A stretch of DNA of 64,000 nucleotides from assembly GCF_000013645.1 (NCBI RefSeq), contig NC_007951.1, forward strand, positions 1,550,001 to 1,614,000, given 5' to 3'. A model generated the notes under the pieces. It was not told where the DNA came from and searched no databases. It worked only from the letters and a program-made list of their open reading frames with translations. The position numbers and the translations under genes were made by a program. This document shows positions 54,054-63,417 of the stretch, piece after piece; the first letter of the stretch is position 1; each line of letters opens with the position of its first letter. This stretch comes from Paraburkholderia xenovorans LB400 (lineage in GTDB: Bacteria > Pseudomonadota > Gammaproteobacteria > Burkholderiales > Burkholderiaceae).

Positions 54054-55238
54054 ATGCAAACGATTCATCAACGGTTCAAGCGTGCCGTCGTCGCGGCCGC
54101 TCTCGTGCTGCCGCTCGCCGCTCATGCCGCCGACACCTTGCGGCCGGATGTGGCGAAACCGCTGAACGCCGCACAGGATCTGTATCGCGCGCACAAGTAC
54201 AAGGACGCGCTGACGAAGATCGATCAGGCGGCGGCCGTGCCCGGCAAGACGCCGTATGAAAGCACCATGATCGAGCAGATGCGCGGCGCGGCTGCGGCGG
54301 CGGCCGGAGAATCCGGCGTGGCTGCTCAGTCGTACGAAACGTTGCTGAGTTCCGGGAAGTTGAGTGGCACGGACGAACAGCGCACCTCGGCGGCTCTGGC
54401 CGGCATCTACTTCCAGCAAAAAAACTATACGCAGGCAGCGAAAGTCGCGCAGCGTTATCTGAAGTCGGGCGGTAGCGATCCTGACATGCGCACGCTGCTG
54501 GTTCAGTCTTACTACCTGTCGAACGATTGCGCGAGCGTGGTGAGCCTGCTCAAGCCGGGCATCGACGCGCAAGTGCGCGCCGGTCACGCGCCTGACGAAT
54601 CGCAATTGCAATTGCTCGGCACGTGCGCGCAACGTGTGAAGGACGACGCCACGTATCGCAGCACGCTTGAAAAGCTGGTTGCTTACCATCCGAAACAGTC
54701 GTACTGGGACGATCTGTTCTCGGCGATTCGCAATAAACCCGGCTATTCGTCGAAACTCGATATCGACACGTATCGGTTGCGCCGTGCAACGGGCTCACTG
54801 TCCACCGCCGACGACTACATGGAAATGACCCAGCTTGCAATCGTGGCGGGCACCACCGCCGAAGGCAAACAGGTCATCGATCAGGGTTTTGCTTCGGGCG
54901 TTCTGGGACACGACGCGCAGGCGGACCGCGAGAAGCGTCTGCAGGCACTCGCGGCAAAACGCGCGCAGGCGGCGGCCGATCCGGCGAACCCTGTCGCACC
55001 GGTCGATCTGGGCTTCAACCAGGTTTTTGCCGGACAGGTAAAGCAGGGTTTGGCCGCGATGGATAGCGCGATCGCCAGGGGAGGACTCGACCATCCGGAC
55101 CAGGCGCAGCTTCATCTCGGCGAGGCGTACTACGTGGCCGGCGACAAGGCCCGTGCGGTGCAAGCCTTCCGCGCCGTGAAGGGTACCGACGGTTCGGCGG
55201 ATCTCGCCCGCTTGTGGGTGCTGGTGGCGTCGAAATAG
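54054..55238 (+). CDS. Exported TPR protein of the TonB cluster
   Basis: 394 residues with a signal peptide ending A-H-A-A near residue 25. The mature part is helical with TPR-like units (A-Q-D-L-Y-R-A-H-K-Y-K-D-A-L at about 40-53, further repeats to 394). It starts 8 bp after the second exbD and so belongs to the same operon. Vibrio TonB2 clusters also end in a TPR protein, so it may be a periplasmic assembly or regulatory partner of the ExbB/ExbD motor. This function is inferred from context. Confidence 0.78.
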   Translation: MQTIHQRFKRAVVAAALVLPLAAHAADTLRPDVAKPLNAAQDLYRAHKYKDALTKIDQAAAVPGKTPYESTMIEQMRGAAAAAAGESGVAAQSYETLLSSGKLSGTDEQRTSAALAGIYFQQKNYTQAAKVAQRYLKSGGSDPDMRTLLVQSYYLSNDCASVVSLLKPGIDAQVRAGHAPDESQLQLLGTCAQRVKDDATYRSTLEKLVAYHPKQSYWDDLFSAIRNKPGYSSKLDIDTYRLRRATGSLSTADDYMEMTQLAIVAGTTAEGKQVIDQGFASGVLGHDAQADREKRLQALAAKRAQAAADPANPVAPVDLGFNQVFAGQVKQGLAAMDSAIARGGLDHPDQAQLHLGEAYYVAGDKARAVQAFRAVKGTDGSADLARLWVLVASK

Positions 55239-55504
55239 AAGCACGCTGTTCCGTTATGTTCCATCAGACGAGGCGCGCTCGTCGCGGCGAAGGTGGGCCG
55301 CTTCCAATGCCGGAACGTGGTTGCATTCGCAACTATCGCCCGGCATCAGGAAGAGGCGGACATCTTCCGGAAAACACATTGATCGAGCTATCCACGGCGG
55401 CGTCCCGGCAGGCGTACCAGGGAGGCTTGAGGAGGGTTGCAGCGTTTGATGAAACTTAATTTGCTTATATCAAACTATTTTTGACTACGGGATTCTGTCT
55501 TGCT

Positions 55505-56080
55505 ATGGTTTTGCCACTCAATAACAAGGCACACGTTGCAGTCGCTATAGGAAGCAAAATCCGCGCGCTTCGCCAACGGCTCAAGCGCACGCTGGATGAA
55601 GTGGCAAAGACTGCGGGCATTTCCAAGCCCTTTCTGTCGCAGGTGGAACGGGGTCACGCAACCCCTTCGATTACATCGCTGGTTGGTATTGCCCGAGCTT
55701 TAGGTGTCACGGTGCAGTACTTCGTCGACACGCCGACCGAAGACAAGTCGGTGTTGAGAGGGAGTGATCTGAAGTACTTCGGTTTTGACGGAAGCGCCAA
55801 TCTGTTTGGGCGGCTCACGAATCTGTCGGTCGGCAGCAAGCTGGAGGTCATCCTCGTCAGAATGCCGGTGGGACAGAATCCGTCGGAGGTCACGACGCAC
55901 GCAGGCGAAGAGTTTCTGTATGTAATGAGCGGCCAGATCTCGCTCACGCTGGAAGGTACGACGTTCGTGTTGCAGGCGGGTGACACCGCGCATTACGAGT
56001 CTACTGTGCCGCACTCCTGGTCCAATACCGCACGTGAAGAAGCGGTGATCGTGTGGGTGGGTACACCAAGATTGTTCTGA
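55505..56080 (+). CDS. XRE-family regulator with cupin sensor domain
   Basis: 191 residues from the ATG at 55505; a TTG at 55481 is possible. The N-terminal helix-turn-helix (I-R-A-L-R-Q-R-L, then S-K-P-F-L-S-Q-V-E-R-G) is followed by a beta-barrel cupin (H-A-G-E-E-F-L-Y-V-M-S-G and G-D-T-A-H-Y-E-S-T-V-P-H). Such proteins (PuuR/SutR type) respond to small ligands. It lies between the TonB operon and the receptor gene and may regulate either. Its own -10-like region is AT-rich. Confidence 0.85.
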   Translation: MVLPLNNKAHVAVAIGSKIRALRQRLKRTLDEVAKTAGISKPFLSQVERGHATPSITSLVGIARALGVTVQYFVDTPTEDKSVLRGSDLKYFGFDGSANLFGRLTNLSVGSKLEVILVRMPVGQNPSEVTTHAGEEFLYVMSGQISLTLEGTTFVLQAGDTAHYESTVPHSWSNTAREEAVIVWVGTPRLF

Positions 56081-56385
56081 TGCCGTAGGCCATGCTTCTG
56101 AAAAAAGCAGGCATTCTGTATTTGTAAGCATTACTTAAGTCTATATCCGCGATTTGGGAAAAACAGGCCGGCCAATGGCGGAATCCACTCGCGTGGCGGT
56201 AGGGATGACAAGAATTGGAAAAGCGCTGCGCGCTTCGATTGCAATAAATTAGTAGTCCGACACTGAGTTATTTGATGTTGCTTTAACGGAGCGCGGCGCA
56301 AGATCGCCGTATATCGAGTGGAGAGGTTCACAAGACCTCTCATCACATACTGCTGTGGCCTTACTGACGAGCGAGAAGGGGAAAA
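56081..56385. other. Intergenic before the TonB-dependent receptor
   Basis: About 300 bp holding no gene-like frame. No clear operator or hairpin was seen. It ends in GAGAAGGGG, the ribosome-binding site for the receptor gene. Confidence 0.45.
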
Positions 56386-59127
56386 ATGAAACAAAGGGCA
56401 TTGGCGCTGGCCATTAGAAGAATAGTCTGGGCTGAACTGGCATTGTCGGCCGCAATCGCCGTTCCGGCGTTTGCGCAAAGCCAGCCGGCCACTACCGGCA
56501 CCGCGGCGGGCGCGACGACGGAAAGCGCACCGGCAACGGGCGCTGCTGCCACACCGTCCACGGATAACAACACCGCGACGGCTGCCGGCAAAGGGGTTCA
56601 GCAACTCAAGAAATTTGAAGTGACCGGTTCGCTGATCCGCACGTCGGACAAGGTCGGCAACACGGAAGTGCAGACCATCACGCCCAAGGAAATCCAGCAA
56701 AGCGGTTATACGACCGTGGCCGACTTCCTGCGCGGCACATCCGCCAACTCGGGGAGCAGCTGGGGCCAAACGACGATGAACAGCTCCGCGCAAGGCGGCG
56801 GCGGCATTGCCTTGCGCGGTCTGAGCGAGAAATACACGCTGGTGCTGGTGGACGGGCAACGGGTGGCGAATTACGGCAAGGCGGTGAACTTCACCGACAC
56901 GTTCTTCGACGTGAATTCGATCCCGCTCAACATGATCGACCACATCGACATCGTGAAGACCGGTGCGGTGTCGGTGTATGGTTCGGATGCAATTGCAGGC
57001 GTTGTCAACATCATCACGAAGAAGGACTTCCAGGGCTTGCAGATCGACGGCCAGCTCGGCAAGGCGCAGCATCCGGGCGACGCACAGGGCAACTTCAGCG
57101 TGCTCGGCGGTATCGGCGACCTGAATGGCGACCGCTTCAACGTGACGGCCGCCGCGAGCTATTACCGCGACACCGGCTCGTCGCTCGGCGATCGCGACAT
57201 GACCGCGAATCAGGACTTCAGCCAGTTCCCGGGCGGCCTTGCTGGCCCGCTCGGTCCGAACCAGCAGTCGTACTGGACCACGGCCGACGGCACCAACATG
57301 GCGCTCAGCCCCTGTCCTCCGGGCAGCGTGTCGGCGAACGGCGCATCCACGTGTAAATCGAATCCGGCCAGCACCACCTCGCTGGTACCGGCGATCACGC
57401 GCCTGAACGCGAAAGTGCGAGGCACCTTCAAAGTCAACGACGATGTGCAGGCTTACGCCGACCTCTGGGTGAGCCGCAACGAAACCGTGCAGAACGAAGG
57501 CCCGGCTGTGCTGAGCAGCCAGACCAACGCGTTCAACCCGGCTACCGGTTCGGCGTTGCCGCTCTCGCGCACGGTCTCGGGCACCAACCCGTACAACCCG
57601 TTCGGCGTGCCCACGCTGATCAACTACACGTTCCCGAATACCGTGTCGGCGGATACGGTGTCGACGTTCTGGCGTGCGATGACCGGTGTGAAGGGCTCGT
57701 TCACCACCGCCAAATTCGGCGATTGGGATTGGTCCGCGGATTACGGCCATTCGCAGAGCACGGTCGACACGACTTACGGCAACGCGCTGAATGTGGCAGG
57801 CGTCGAGAACATTCTGCAGAACGGCGTGTTCAACTTCTCGAACCCGTCGGCCACGCCGAATGGTTTGAACGGCGTCTTCCAGAACGACTATGAGCAGGCG
57901 ATCTCGAAGCTGGACAGCGTGACGGCGAAAACTTCGACGGGCAACCTGTTCAATCTGCCGGGCGGCCCAGTCGGCGTCGGCTTCGGTACGGAATTCCGTC
58001 ACGAGAGCAACCTGATCAACTCGCGCACGGATAGCGCGCTGGGGATTACGGCGCCGGCCAACGTGCAGACGGTCGACGGCGAGCGCAACGTAGCCGCCGT
58101 GTACTACCAGGTCGATATTCCGATCATCCACAACCTGACGTTCACGCAAGCGGGCCGTTACGACCACTACAGCGATTTCGGCGGCGCCTTCTCGCCGAGC
58201 TTCGCGTTGCGCTTCCAGCCGGTCAAGATGCTCACGACGTATGCGTCGTACAGCCGTGGCTTCCGCGCGCCGACGCTGGTCGAAAACTCGCAGGCAACGT
58301 ATCTGGCGCACCAGAACCTGGTGGACCCGAACGATCCGAGCGGCACGCCGACCAAGCACTTCACGACGGAACAGGTCAACGGCAATCCGGCACTGCAGCC
58401 TGAGCATACGAAGAACTACAACATCGGCTTCGAGCTCTCGCCGGATTCGTCGACGGATATCGGCGCGGCGTTCTACAAGATTCACATCGACGGCGTGATC
58501 GGCACGAACGATCCGAATGCGGTGATGGATGCGAACAACCCGTCGAACGTGATCCGCAATCCGGACGGCACGGTGGCTTACATCAAGGAACAGTTCGTCA
58601 ACCTCGGTTCGCTCGATACCGACGGCTTCGACATGAACTTCCGCAAGTCGGTCGGCACGAAGTACGGTACGTTCACGCTGGCAGGCGACTGGGCCTACGT
58701 GTGGCACTTCAAGCTGAACAGCCCGGGTGCGCCCACGCAGGATTTCGCCGGCAACAACCTCGCGCTGCTGCAGCCGTTCGGTGCATCCAATCCGCGCTGG
58801 AAGGGTAATACCAGCCTCTCGTGGGATTACCGCAAGCTGACCACCACGCTGACATGGCAGTACACTGGTCCGTACACGAACGCGGTGGCGTCCGAGTTCG
58901 GCGACGGCGGCACGCTGTCGGTGGCGTCGTACAGCCAGTTCAACCTGATGGCCACGTATCGCGGCTTCAAGAACTGGACGATCTACGGCGGCATCAACAA
59001 CATCTTCGATCGCAAGCCGCCGTTCGACGTGGAGTGGCAGGCCACCCCGGATATCACGGGCTACGACCAGTCGCTTTACACCAACATCGGCCGCTTCTTC
59101 CAGGTCGGTGCGTCGTACCGCTTCTGA
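56386..59127 (+). CDS. TonB-dependent outer-membrane receptor
   Basis: 913 residues. A signal peptide ending P-A-F-A-Q near residue 31 is followed by a Thr/Ala-rich segment and a TonB-box-like K-F-E-V-T-G-S near 80. Then come a plug domain (about 85-210, with L-R-G-L and Y-G-S-D-A-I-A-G-V-V-N-I) and a 22-strand barrel ending in aromatic Phe (Y-R-F). The G-S-L-I-R start resembles receptors for oligosaccharides or other organic solutes as much as siderophores. No iron-uptake genes are adjacent. It probably takes its energy from the TonB cluster upstream. Confidence 0.9.
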   Translation: MKQRALALAIRRIVWAELALSAAIAVPAFAQSQPATTGTAAGATTESAPATGAAATPSTDNNTATAAGKGVQQLKKFEVTGSLIRTSDKVGNTEVQTITPKEIQQSGYTTVADFLRGTSANSGSSWGQTTMNSSAQGGGGIALRGLSEKYTLVLVDGQRVANYGKAVNFTDTFFDVNSIPLNMIDHIDIVKTGAVSVYGSDAIAGVVNIITKKDFQGLQIDGQLGKAQHPGDAQGNFSVLGGIGDLNGDRFNVTAAASYYRDTGSSLGDRDMTANQDFSQFPGGLAGPLGPNQQSYWTTADGTNMALSPCPPGSVSANGASTCKSNPASTTSLVPAITRLNAKVRGTFKVNDDVQAYADLWVSRNETVQNEGPAVLSSQTNAFNPATGSALPLSRTVSGTNPYNPFGVPTLINYTFPNTVSADTVSTFWRAMTGVKGSFTTAKFGDWDWSADYGHSQSTVDTTYGNALNVAGVENILQNGVFNFSNPSATPNGLNGVFQNDYEQAISKLDSVTAKTSTGNLFNLPGGPVGVGFGTEFRHESNLINSRTDSALGITAPANVQTVDGERNVAAVYYQVDIPIIHNLTFTQAGRYDHYSDFGGAFSPSFALRFQPVKMLTTYASYSRGFRAPTLVENSQATYLAHQNLVDPNDPSGTPTKHFTTEQVNGNPALQPEHTKNYNIGFELSPDSSTDIGAAFYKIHIDGVIGTNDPNAVMDANNPSNVIRNPDGTVAYIKEQFVNLGSLDTDGFDMNFRKSVGTKYGTFTLAGDWAYVWHFKLNSPGAPTQDFAGNNLALLQPFGASNPRWKGNTSLSWDYRKLTTTLTWQYTGPYTNAVASEFGDGGTLSVASYSQFNLMATYRGFKNWTIYGGINNIFDRKPPFDVEWQATPDITGYDQSLYTNIGRFFQVGASYRF

Positions 59128-59172
59128 AGTCTTTGAGGTTTGTGGTTCACCGGCGGTCTGTCCAGTCGGTCG

Positions 59173-59220
59173 GCCGCTCCGGTTTCCGTTCAACGGTACC
59201 GGAGCGGCGCAGTTTTGTCA
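59173..59220 (+). terminator. Terminator after the receptor gene
   Basis: GCCGCTCCGGT and its exact complement form an 11-bp stem around a 14-nt loop, which contains a second small stem CCG/CGG. CAGTTTTGTC follows. It starts 46 bp after the receptor stop. Confidence 0.75.
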
Positions 59221-59409
59221 GGGACGTACCTGGGAATTCCCCGTGCACAATGCCCGTTCGGAACTACTGCGAGCGGCGGCAGCCAGTCAGCGGCAGCGCA
59301 GCGCTAGCGGGGAAAGCTACGGGAGCGACGGCGTCATGCCGTCACTCGCGCCGATTCGACTTACCGCGCTCCGGCTTGAGGCCGGCGCGCGTCCTTACGC
59401 ATTCCGAAG

Positions 59410-61287
59410 ATGAGACTTGTGAAGTTTCGCTGGCCACGCGCCGCGCGAATCGCGCTGTGCACCGGTGCGTGTCTGGCATTGAGCACGGTCTGCGCGCAGG
59501 CCCGGCCCTCGATTGCGCAATACGACGAGCCTAAATATCCCGCCGATTTCACGCATTTCGATTACGCGAATCCCGACGCACCGGCCAATGGCACGCTCAG
59601 TTTCGAGAACTACAACGAACTGCAGACTTACGATTCGCTGAATCCGTTTCTGGTGCGCGGCGCGCCCGCACCGGACATTCTGAATCTGATGTTCGACACG
59701 CTGATGCAGCGGAGTTGGGACGAACTCGCGTCCGAGTACCCATTGATTGCGAACGACGTCGAGGTTGCGCCCGACCTGAGCTCGGCGACGTTCCATATCA
59801 ATCCTGCCGCACGCTTTTCTAACGGCGATCCGATCACCGCTGCCGACGTCAAATACTCGTTCGACACATTGACGGGTCCGAAAGCGTCGCCGCTCTTCAA
59901 TGCGCAGTTTTCGGTCATCAAGAATGCGATCGTGATCGACAGAAGCACAATCCGTTTCGACTTCAAACACGCGGAGCGAGACGCCCCGTTGATTGCCGGC
60001 GATTTACCAATCTTCTCGCCGAAGTGGGGCATGCAGCCCGACGGTAAACGTCCGCCATTCGACCAGATCGCGGTCGCCCCGCCGATCAGCAGCGGCGCGT
60101 ATCTGATCGAAGCCCGCAAGAACGACAAGGAGATCGTGTATCGCCGCAATCCGGACTATTGGGCTGCCAATTTGCCCTCGCGGCGCGGCATGTTCCGTTT
60201 CGAGCGCATCACCTTCAAGCTGTATCGCGACCACTACACGCAACTCGAAGCATTCAAGGCGGGTGATGCCGACGCCGTCGTCGAATACAGCGCAACGCAG
60301 TGGGCACGCAAATACGTCGGCAAGAACTTTGACAATGGACTGTTGAAGAAGGGCGAATTCGCCGATGGTCCCGCGCAGATGCAAGGCATGCTCATGAACC
60401 TGCGCAAGCCGATGTTCCAGGATCCGCGCGTGCGGCACGCGCTGACGATGGCCTTCGACTACGACTGGATGAACCGCATGATGTTCTACGGTCAATACCG
60501 TCGCACGAGCAGCTATTTCGAAGCGAGTCCGTTCGGCGCGACCGGCATGCCCGGCCCGAAGGAACTGGCTTTGCTTGAACCGTTGAGGGCGAGCGTACCG
60601 CCGGAAGTGTTCGGTCCCATGCTGAAGCAGCCCGACACCATCGCGCCAAACTCCTTGCGCGGCAATCTGCGAGTCGCGCGCGATCTGCTGGCGCAGGCCG
60701 GCTGGCACTATCGCGACGGCGCACTGCGCGACGCCAGCGGCACGCCCATGACGATCGAAATCATGGACGACCAGCCCGGCATGGACCGCCTGATCCTGCC
60801 TTATATGCAGGCGCTCGGCATGCTCGGCATTCAGGCGCATATGCGCGAGATCGACAGCGCGTTGTACCAGAAGCGGCTGGATAACTTCGAGTACGACATG
60901 ACCACCTTCATCTATCCGCCGGTGACGATTCCGGGTGCCGAACTGACGCGCCGTTTCGGCAGCGCTGCCGCGTCGGAAATCGGTTCGGAAAACTATCCGG
61001 GCATCCGCTCCAAAGCGGTCGACTCACTCATTCATTCGGCCCTTTCCGCCGACAACCTCGACGATCTGGAAGCAGCCACGCGCGCACTGGATCGCGTGCT
61101 GATCTATTCGTTCTACCTCGTGCCGGAGTACTACGCGCCTGGCGCGCGAATCGGCTACAAGGCGACGCTGGGTCATCCGGACAAGGTGCCCATGTCGTAT
61201 CAATACGAAGACTGGGTGATCGATTACTGGTACAACAAGGCGCCTGCCGCCCAGGGCGCATCTTCCACCACGGCTACGGCCCACTGA
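59410..61287 (+). CDS. yejA: ABC transporter substrate-binding protein, YejA-like
   Basis: 625 residues, extracellular solute-binding family 5. The signal peptide ends near C-A-Q-A (about residue 31). Family features: N-P-D-A-P-A-N-G-T-L-S, S-L-N-P-F-L-V-R-G, and V-A-P-D-L-S-S-A-T-F-H-I. This subgroup feeds YejBEF importers of peptides and peptide-nucleotide antibiotics (microcin C type). It starts an operon with yejB 8 bp downstream and yejE and yejF overlapping each other. Confidence 0.9.
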   Translation: MRLVKFRWPRAARIALCTGACLALSTVCAQARPSIAQYDEPKYPADFTHFDYANPDAPANGTLSFENYNELQTYDSLNPFLVRGAPAPDILNLMFDTLMQRSWDELASEYPLIANDVEVAPDLSSATFHINPAARFSNGDPITAADVKYSFDTLTGPKASPLFNAQFSVIKNAIVIDRSTIRFDFKHAERDAPLIAGDLPIFSPKWGMQPDGKRPPFDQIAVAPPISSGAYLIEARKNDKEIVYRRNPDYWAANLPSRRGMFRFERITFKLYRDHYTQLEAFKAGDADAVVEYSATQWARKYVGKNFDNGLLKKGEFADGPAQMQGMLMNLRKPMFQDPRVRHALTMAFDYDWMNRMMFYGQYRRTSSYFEASPFGATGMPGPKELALLEPLRASVPPEVFGPMLKQPDTIAPNSLRGNLRVARDLLAQAGWHYRDGALRDASGTPMTIEIMDDQPGMDRLILPYMQALGMLGIQAHMREIDSALYQKRLDNFEYDMTTFIYPPVTIPGAELTRRFGSAAASEIGSENYPGIRSKAVDSLIHSALSADNLDDLEAATRALDRVLIYSFYLVPEYYAPGARIGYKATLGHPDKVPMSYQYEDWVIDYWYNKAPAAQGASSTTATAH

Positions 61288-61295
61288 GGCACCGC

Positions 61296-62348
61296 ATGCT
61301 CGCCTACATTCTCAGACGATTACTGTTGATGGTGCCGACCCTGCTCGGCGTAGTCACACTGACCTTTGTCGTCACGCAGTTCGTGCCGGGTGGGCCGGTC
61401 GAACAGGTGATGACGCAACTCCGCCACGGCGCCGGCCGTGGCGGAGAGGCGGGGGCGGGTGGCGGCGGCTATCACGGCAGCCAGGGCGTCGATCCGCAGC
61501 AGATCGAGCAGATCAAGAAGCAGTTCGGCTTCGACAAGCCACCGCTCGAACGCTATCTGCTGATGCTCAGGCGCTACGCGACGTTCGATCTCGGCCAGTC
61601 CTACTATCAGCACGACAGCGTGTGGGACGTCATCAAATCGAAGCTGCCCGTATCGATCACGCTCGGCTTATGGACGGTACTGCTCACCTATCTGATATCG
61701 GTGCCGTTGGGGATCGCGAAAGCGGTGCGCAACGGCTCGCGTTTCGATACCGTCACGAGCGTGCTGGTACTCGCCGGCTACGCAATTCCCGGTTTCGTGC
61801 TCGGCGTCTTGCTGCTGATGTTATTCGGCGGCGGCACGTTCTGGCAGGTGTTTCCCATGCGCGGTCTCACATCGGATAACTTCAACGATCTCAGCGCATT
61901 CGGCAAGATACTCGACTATCTCTGGCATATCGTGCTGCCGGTCACGGCTTCGGTGGTCGGCAACTTCGCGATCGTCACGATTCTGACCAAGAACACGTTT
62001 CTGGAAGAGATCGGCCGTCAGTATGTGTTGACGGCACGAGCCAAGGGTGCCCCGGAGCGCGACGTGCTGTGGAAACACGTGCTGCGCAACGCCGCGATTC
62101 CATTGCTCACGGGCTTGCCCGCGGCCTTCGTCGGGGCGTTTCTGAACGGCAATCTGCTGATCGAAACGCTGTTCTCGCTCGACGGCATGGGCCAACTGTC
62201 GTACGACTCGGTGATTCGCCGTGATTATCCGGTCGTGCTCGGATCGCTCTTTCTCTTCACGCTGATTGCCCTCGTAACCAAACTCATTGCTGACGTCTGC
62301 TATGTCCTCGTCGACCCCCGCATCCAATTCAACCGCCTGGACCGCTGA
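61296..62348 (+). CDS. yejB: ABC transporter permease YejB
   Basis: 350 residues, binding-protein-dependent permease with six helices. The N-terminal helix (I-L-R-R-L-L-L-M-V-P-T-L-L-G-V) and the Gly-rich insertion at about 42-62 (R-G-G-E-A-G-A-G-G-G) are typical of YejB. The EAA loop (A-R-A-K-G-A-P-E-R-D-V-L-W-K-H-V-L-R-N-A) contacts the ATPase. Its 3' end overlaps yejE by 47 bp. Confidence 0.93.
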   Translation: MLAYILRRLLLMVPTLLGVVTLTFVVTQFVPGGPVEQVMTQLRHGAGRGGEAGAGGGGYHGSQGVDPQQIEQIKKQFGFDKPPLERYLLMLRRYATFDLGQSYYQHDSVWDVIKSKLPVSITLGLWTVLLTYLISVPLGIAKAVRNGSRFDTVTSVLVLAGYAIPGFVLGVLLLMLFGGGTFWQVFPMRGLTSDNFNDLSAFGKILDYLWHIVLPVTASVVGNFAIVTILTKNTFLEEIGRQYVLTARAKGAPERDVLWKHVLRNAAIPLLTGLPAAFVGAFLNGNLLIETLFSLDGMGQLSYDSVIRRDYPVVLGSLFLFTLIALVTKLIADVCYVLVDPRIQFNRLDR

Positions 62349-63417
62349 CGCGGCCGGCGCGGCGCACGCGGCGTCGCCGTCTCCGTGGCGGCGTACGTGG
62401 CTGCGCTTCAGGCAGCAGCGTCTGGGCTACTGGAGCCTCGTGATCTTCGTGTCGCTGTTCGCGATCAGCCTGCTTGGCGAGGTGCTGTCCAACGACCGTC
62501 CGTTGATCGTCCGTTACGACGGGCACTATTACTTTCCCATCGTGAAGGACTATCCGGAGACGCTGTTCGGCGGCGACTTTCCGGCGCGTGCGAACTACCT
62601 CGATCCGTATATCCGTTCGCGGCTCGAATCGAACGGCAACTTCGCGATCTATCCGCCGAATCATTTCCACTACGACACGATCGACTATTTCGCCGCGCAT
62701 CCTTATCCTGCGCCGCCCACCACGAGTAACTGGCTCGGCACGGATCAGTTCGGGCGCGACGTGCTGGCGCGACTGCTCTACGGCTTTCGTTTGTCGGTGT
62801 TGATGGCGCTCGCGCTCACGGTGTCTGGAGTCGTGGTCGGCGTGTTGACCGGTGCGATACAGGGCTTTTATGGCGGACGTACCGATCTGATCGGCCAGCG
62901 GTTGATCGAAATCTGGAGTTCGATGCCGGACCTGTATCTGCTGATCATCTTTGCGTCGATCTTCGAGCCCACGCTGTGGCTGCTATTCATCCTGCTGTCG
63001 ATGTTCGGCTGGCTCGTTCTGTCGGACTACGTGCGCGCCGAATTCCTGCGCAATCGTTCGCTCGATTACGTGAAGGCGGCGCGCACGATGGGGCTGAGCA
63101 ACTGGCAGATCATGTGGCGCCACGTTCTGCCGAACAGCCTGACACCGGTGATCACCTTTCTGCCGTTCCGCATGAGCGCCGCGATCCTGTCGCTGACCAG
63201 TCTCGACTTTCTCGGCCTCGGTGTGCCGCCGCCCACCCCGAGCCTCGGCGAGTTGTTGCAGGAAGGCAAGAACAATCTCGACGCGTGGTGGATCTCGATG
63301 TCGGCGTTTGCCGCACTGGTGATCACGCTGCTGTTGCTGACTTTCATGGGCGACGCTTTGCGCAACGCGCTGGACACACGCTCGCGCGGTTCGGCTTTCG
63401 GCGGAGGTCCGCGATGA
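62302..63417 (+). CDS. yejE: ABC transporter permease YejE
   Basis: 371 residues from the ATG at 62302, inside yejB; a TTG at 62287 is possible. A Ser/Ala-rich N-terminus precedes six helices, a large periplasmic loop between helices 1 and 2 (about 70-150), and the EAA loop (A-R-T-M-G-L-S-N-W-Q-I-M-W-R-H-V-L-P-N-S). It pairs with YejB. Its TGA overlaps the yejF start (ATGA). Confidence 0.92.
   Translation: MSSSTPASNSTAWTADAAGAAHAASPSPWRRTWLRFRQQRLGYWSLVIFVSLFAISLLGEVLSNDRPLIVRYDGHYYFPIVKDYPETLFGGDFPARANYLDPYIRSRLESNGNFAIYPPNHFHYDTIDYFAAHPYPAPPTTSNWLGTDQFGRDVLARLLYGFRLSVLMALALTVSGVVVGVLTGAIQGFYGGRTDLIGQRLIEIWSSMPDLYLLIIFASIFEPTLWLLFILLSMFGWLVLSDYVRAEFLRNRSLDYVKAARTMGLSNWQIMWRHVLPNSLTPVITFLPFRMSAAILSLTSLDFLGLGVPPPTPSLGELLQEGKNNLDAWWISMSAFAALVITLLLLTFMGDALRNALDTRSRGSAFGGGPR

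Noticed and set aside
55505..56080. XRE-cupin gene as part of a toxin-antitoxin pair
   Set aside because: The cupin domain and length match metabolic regulators, and no toxin-like partner is adjacent.
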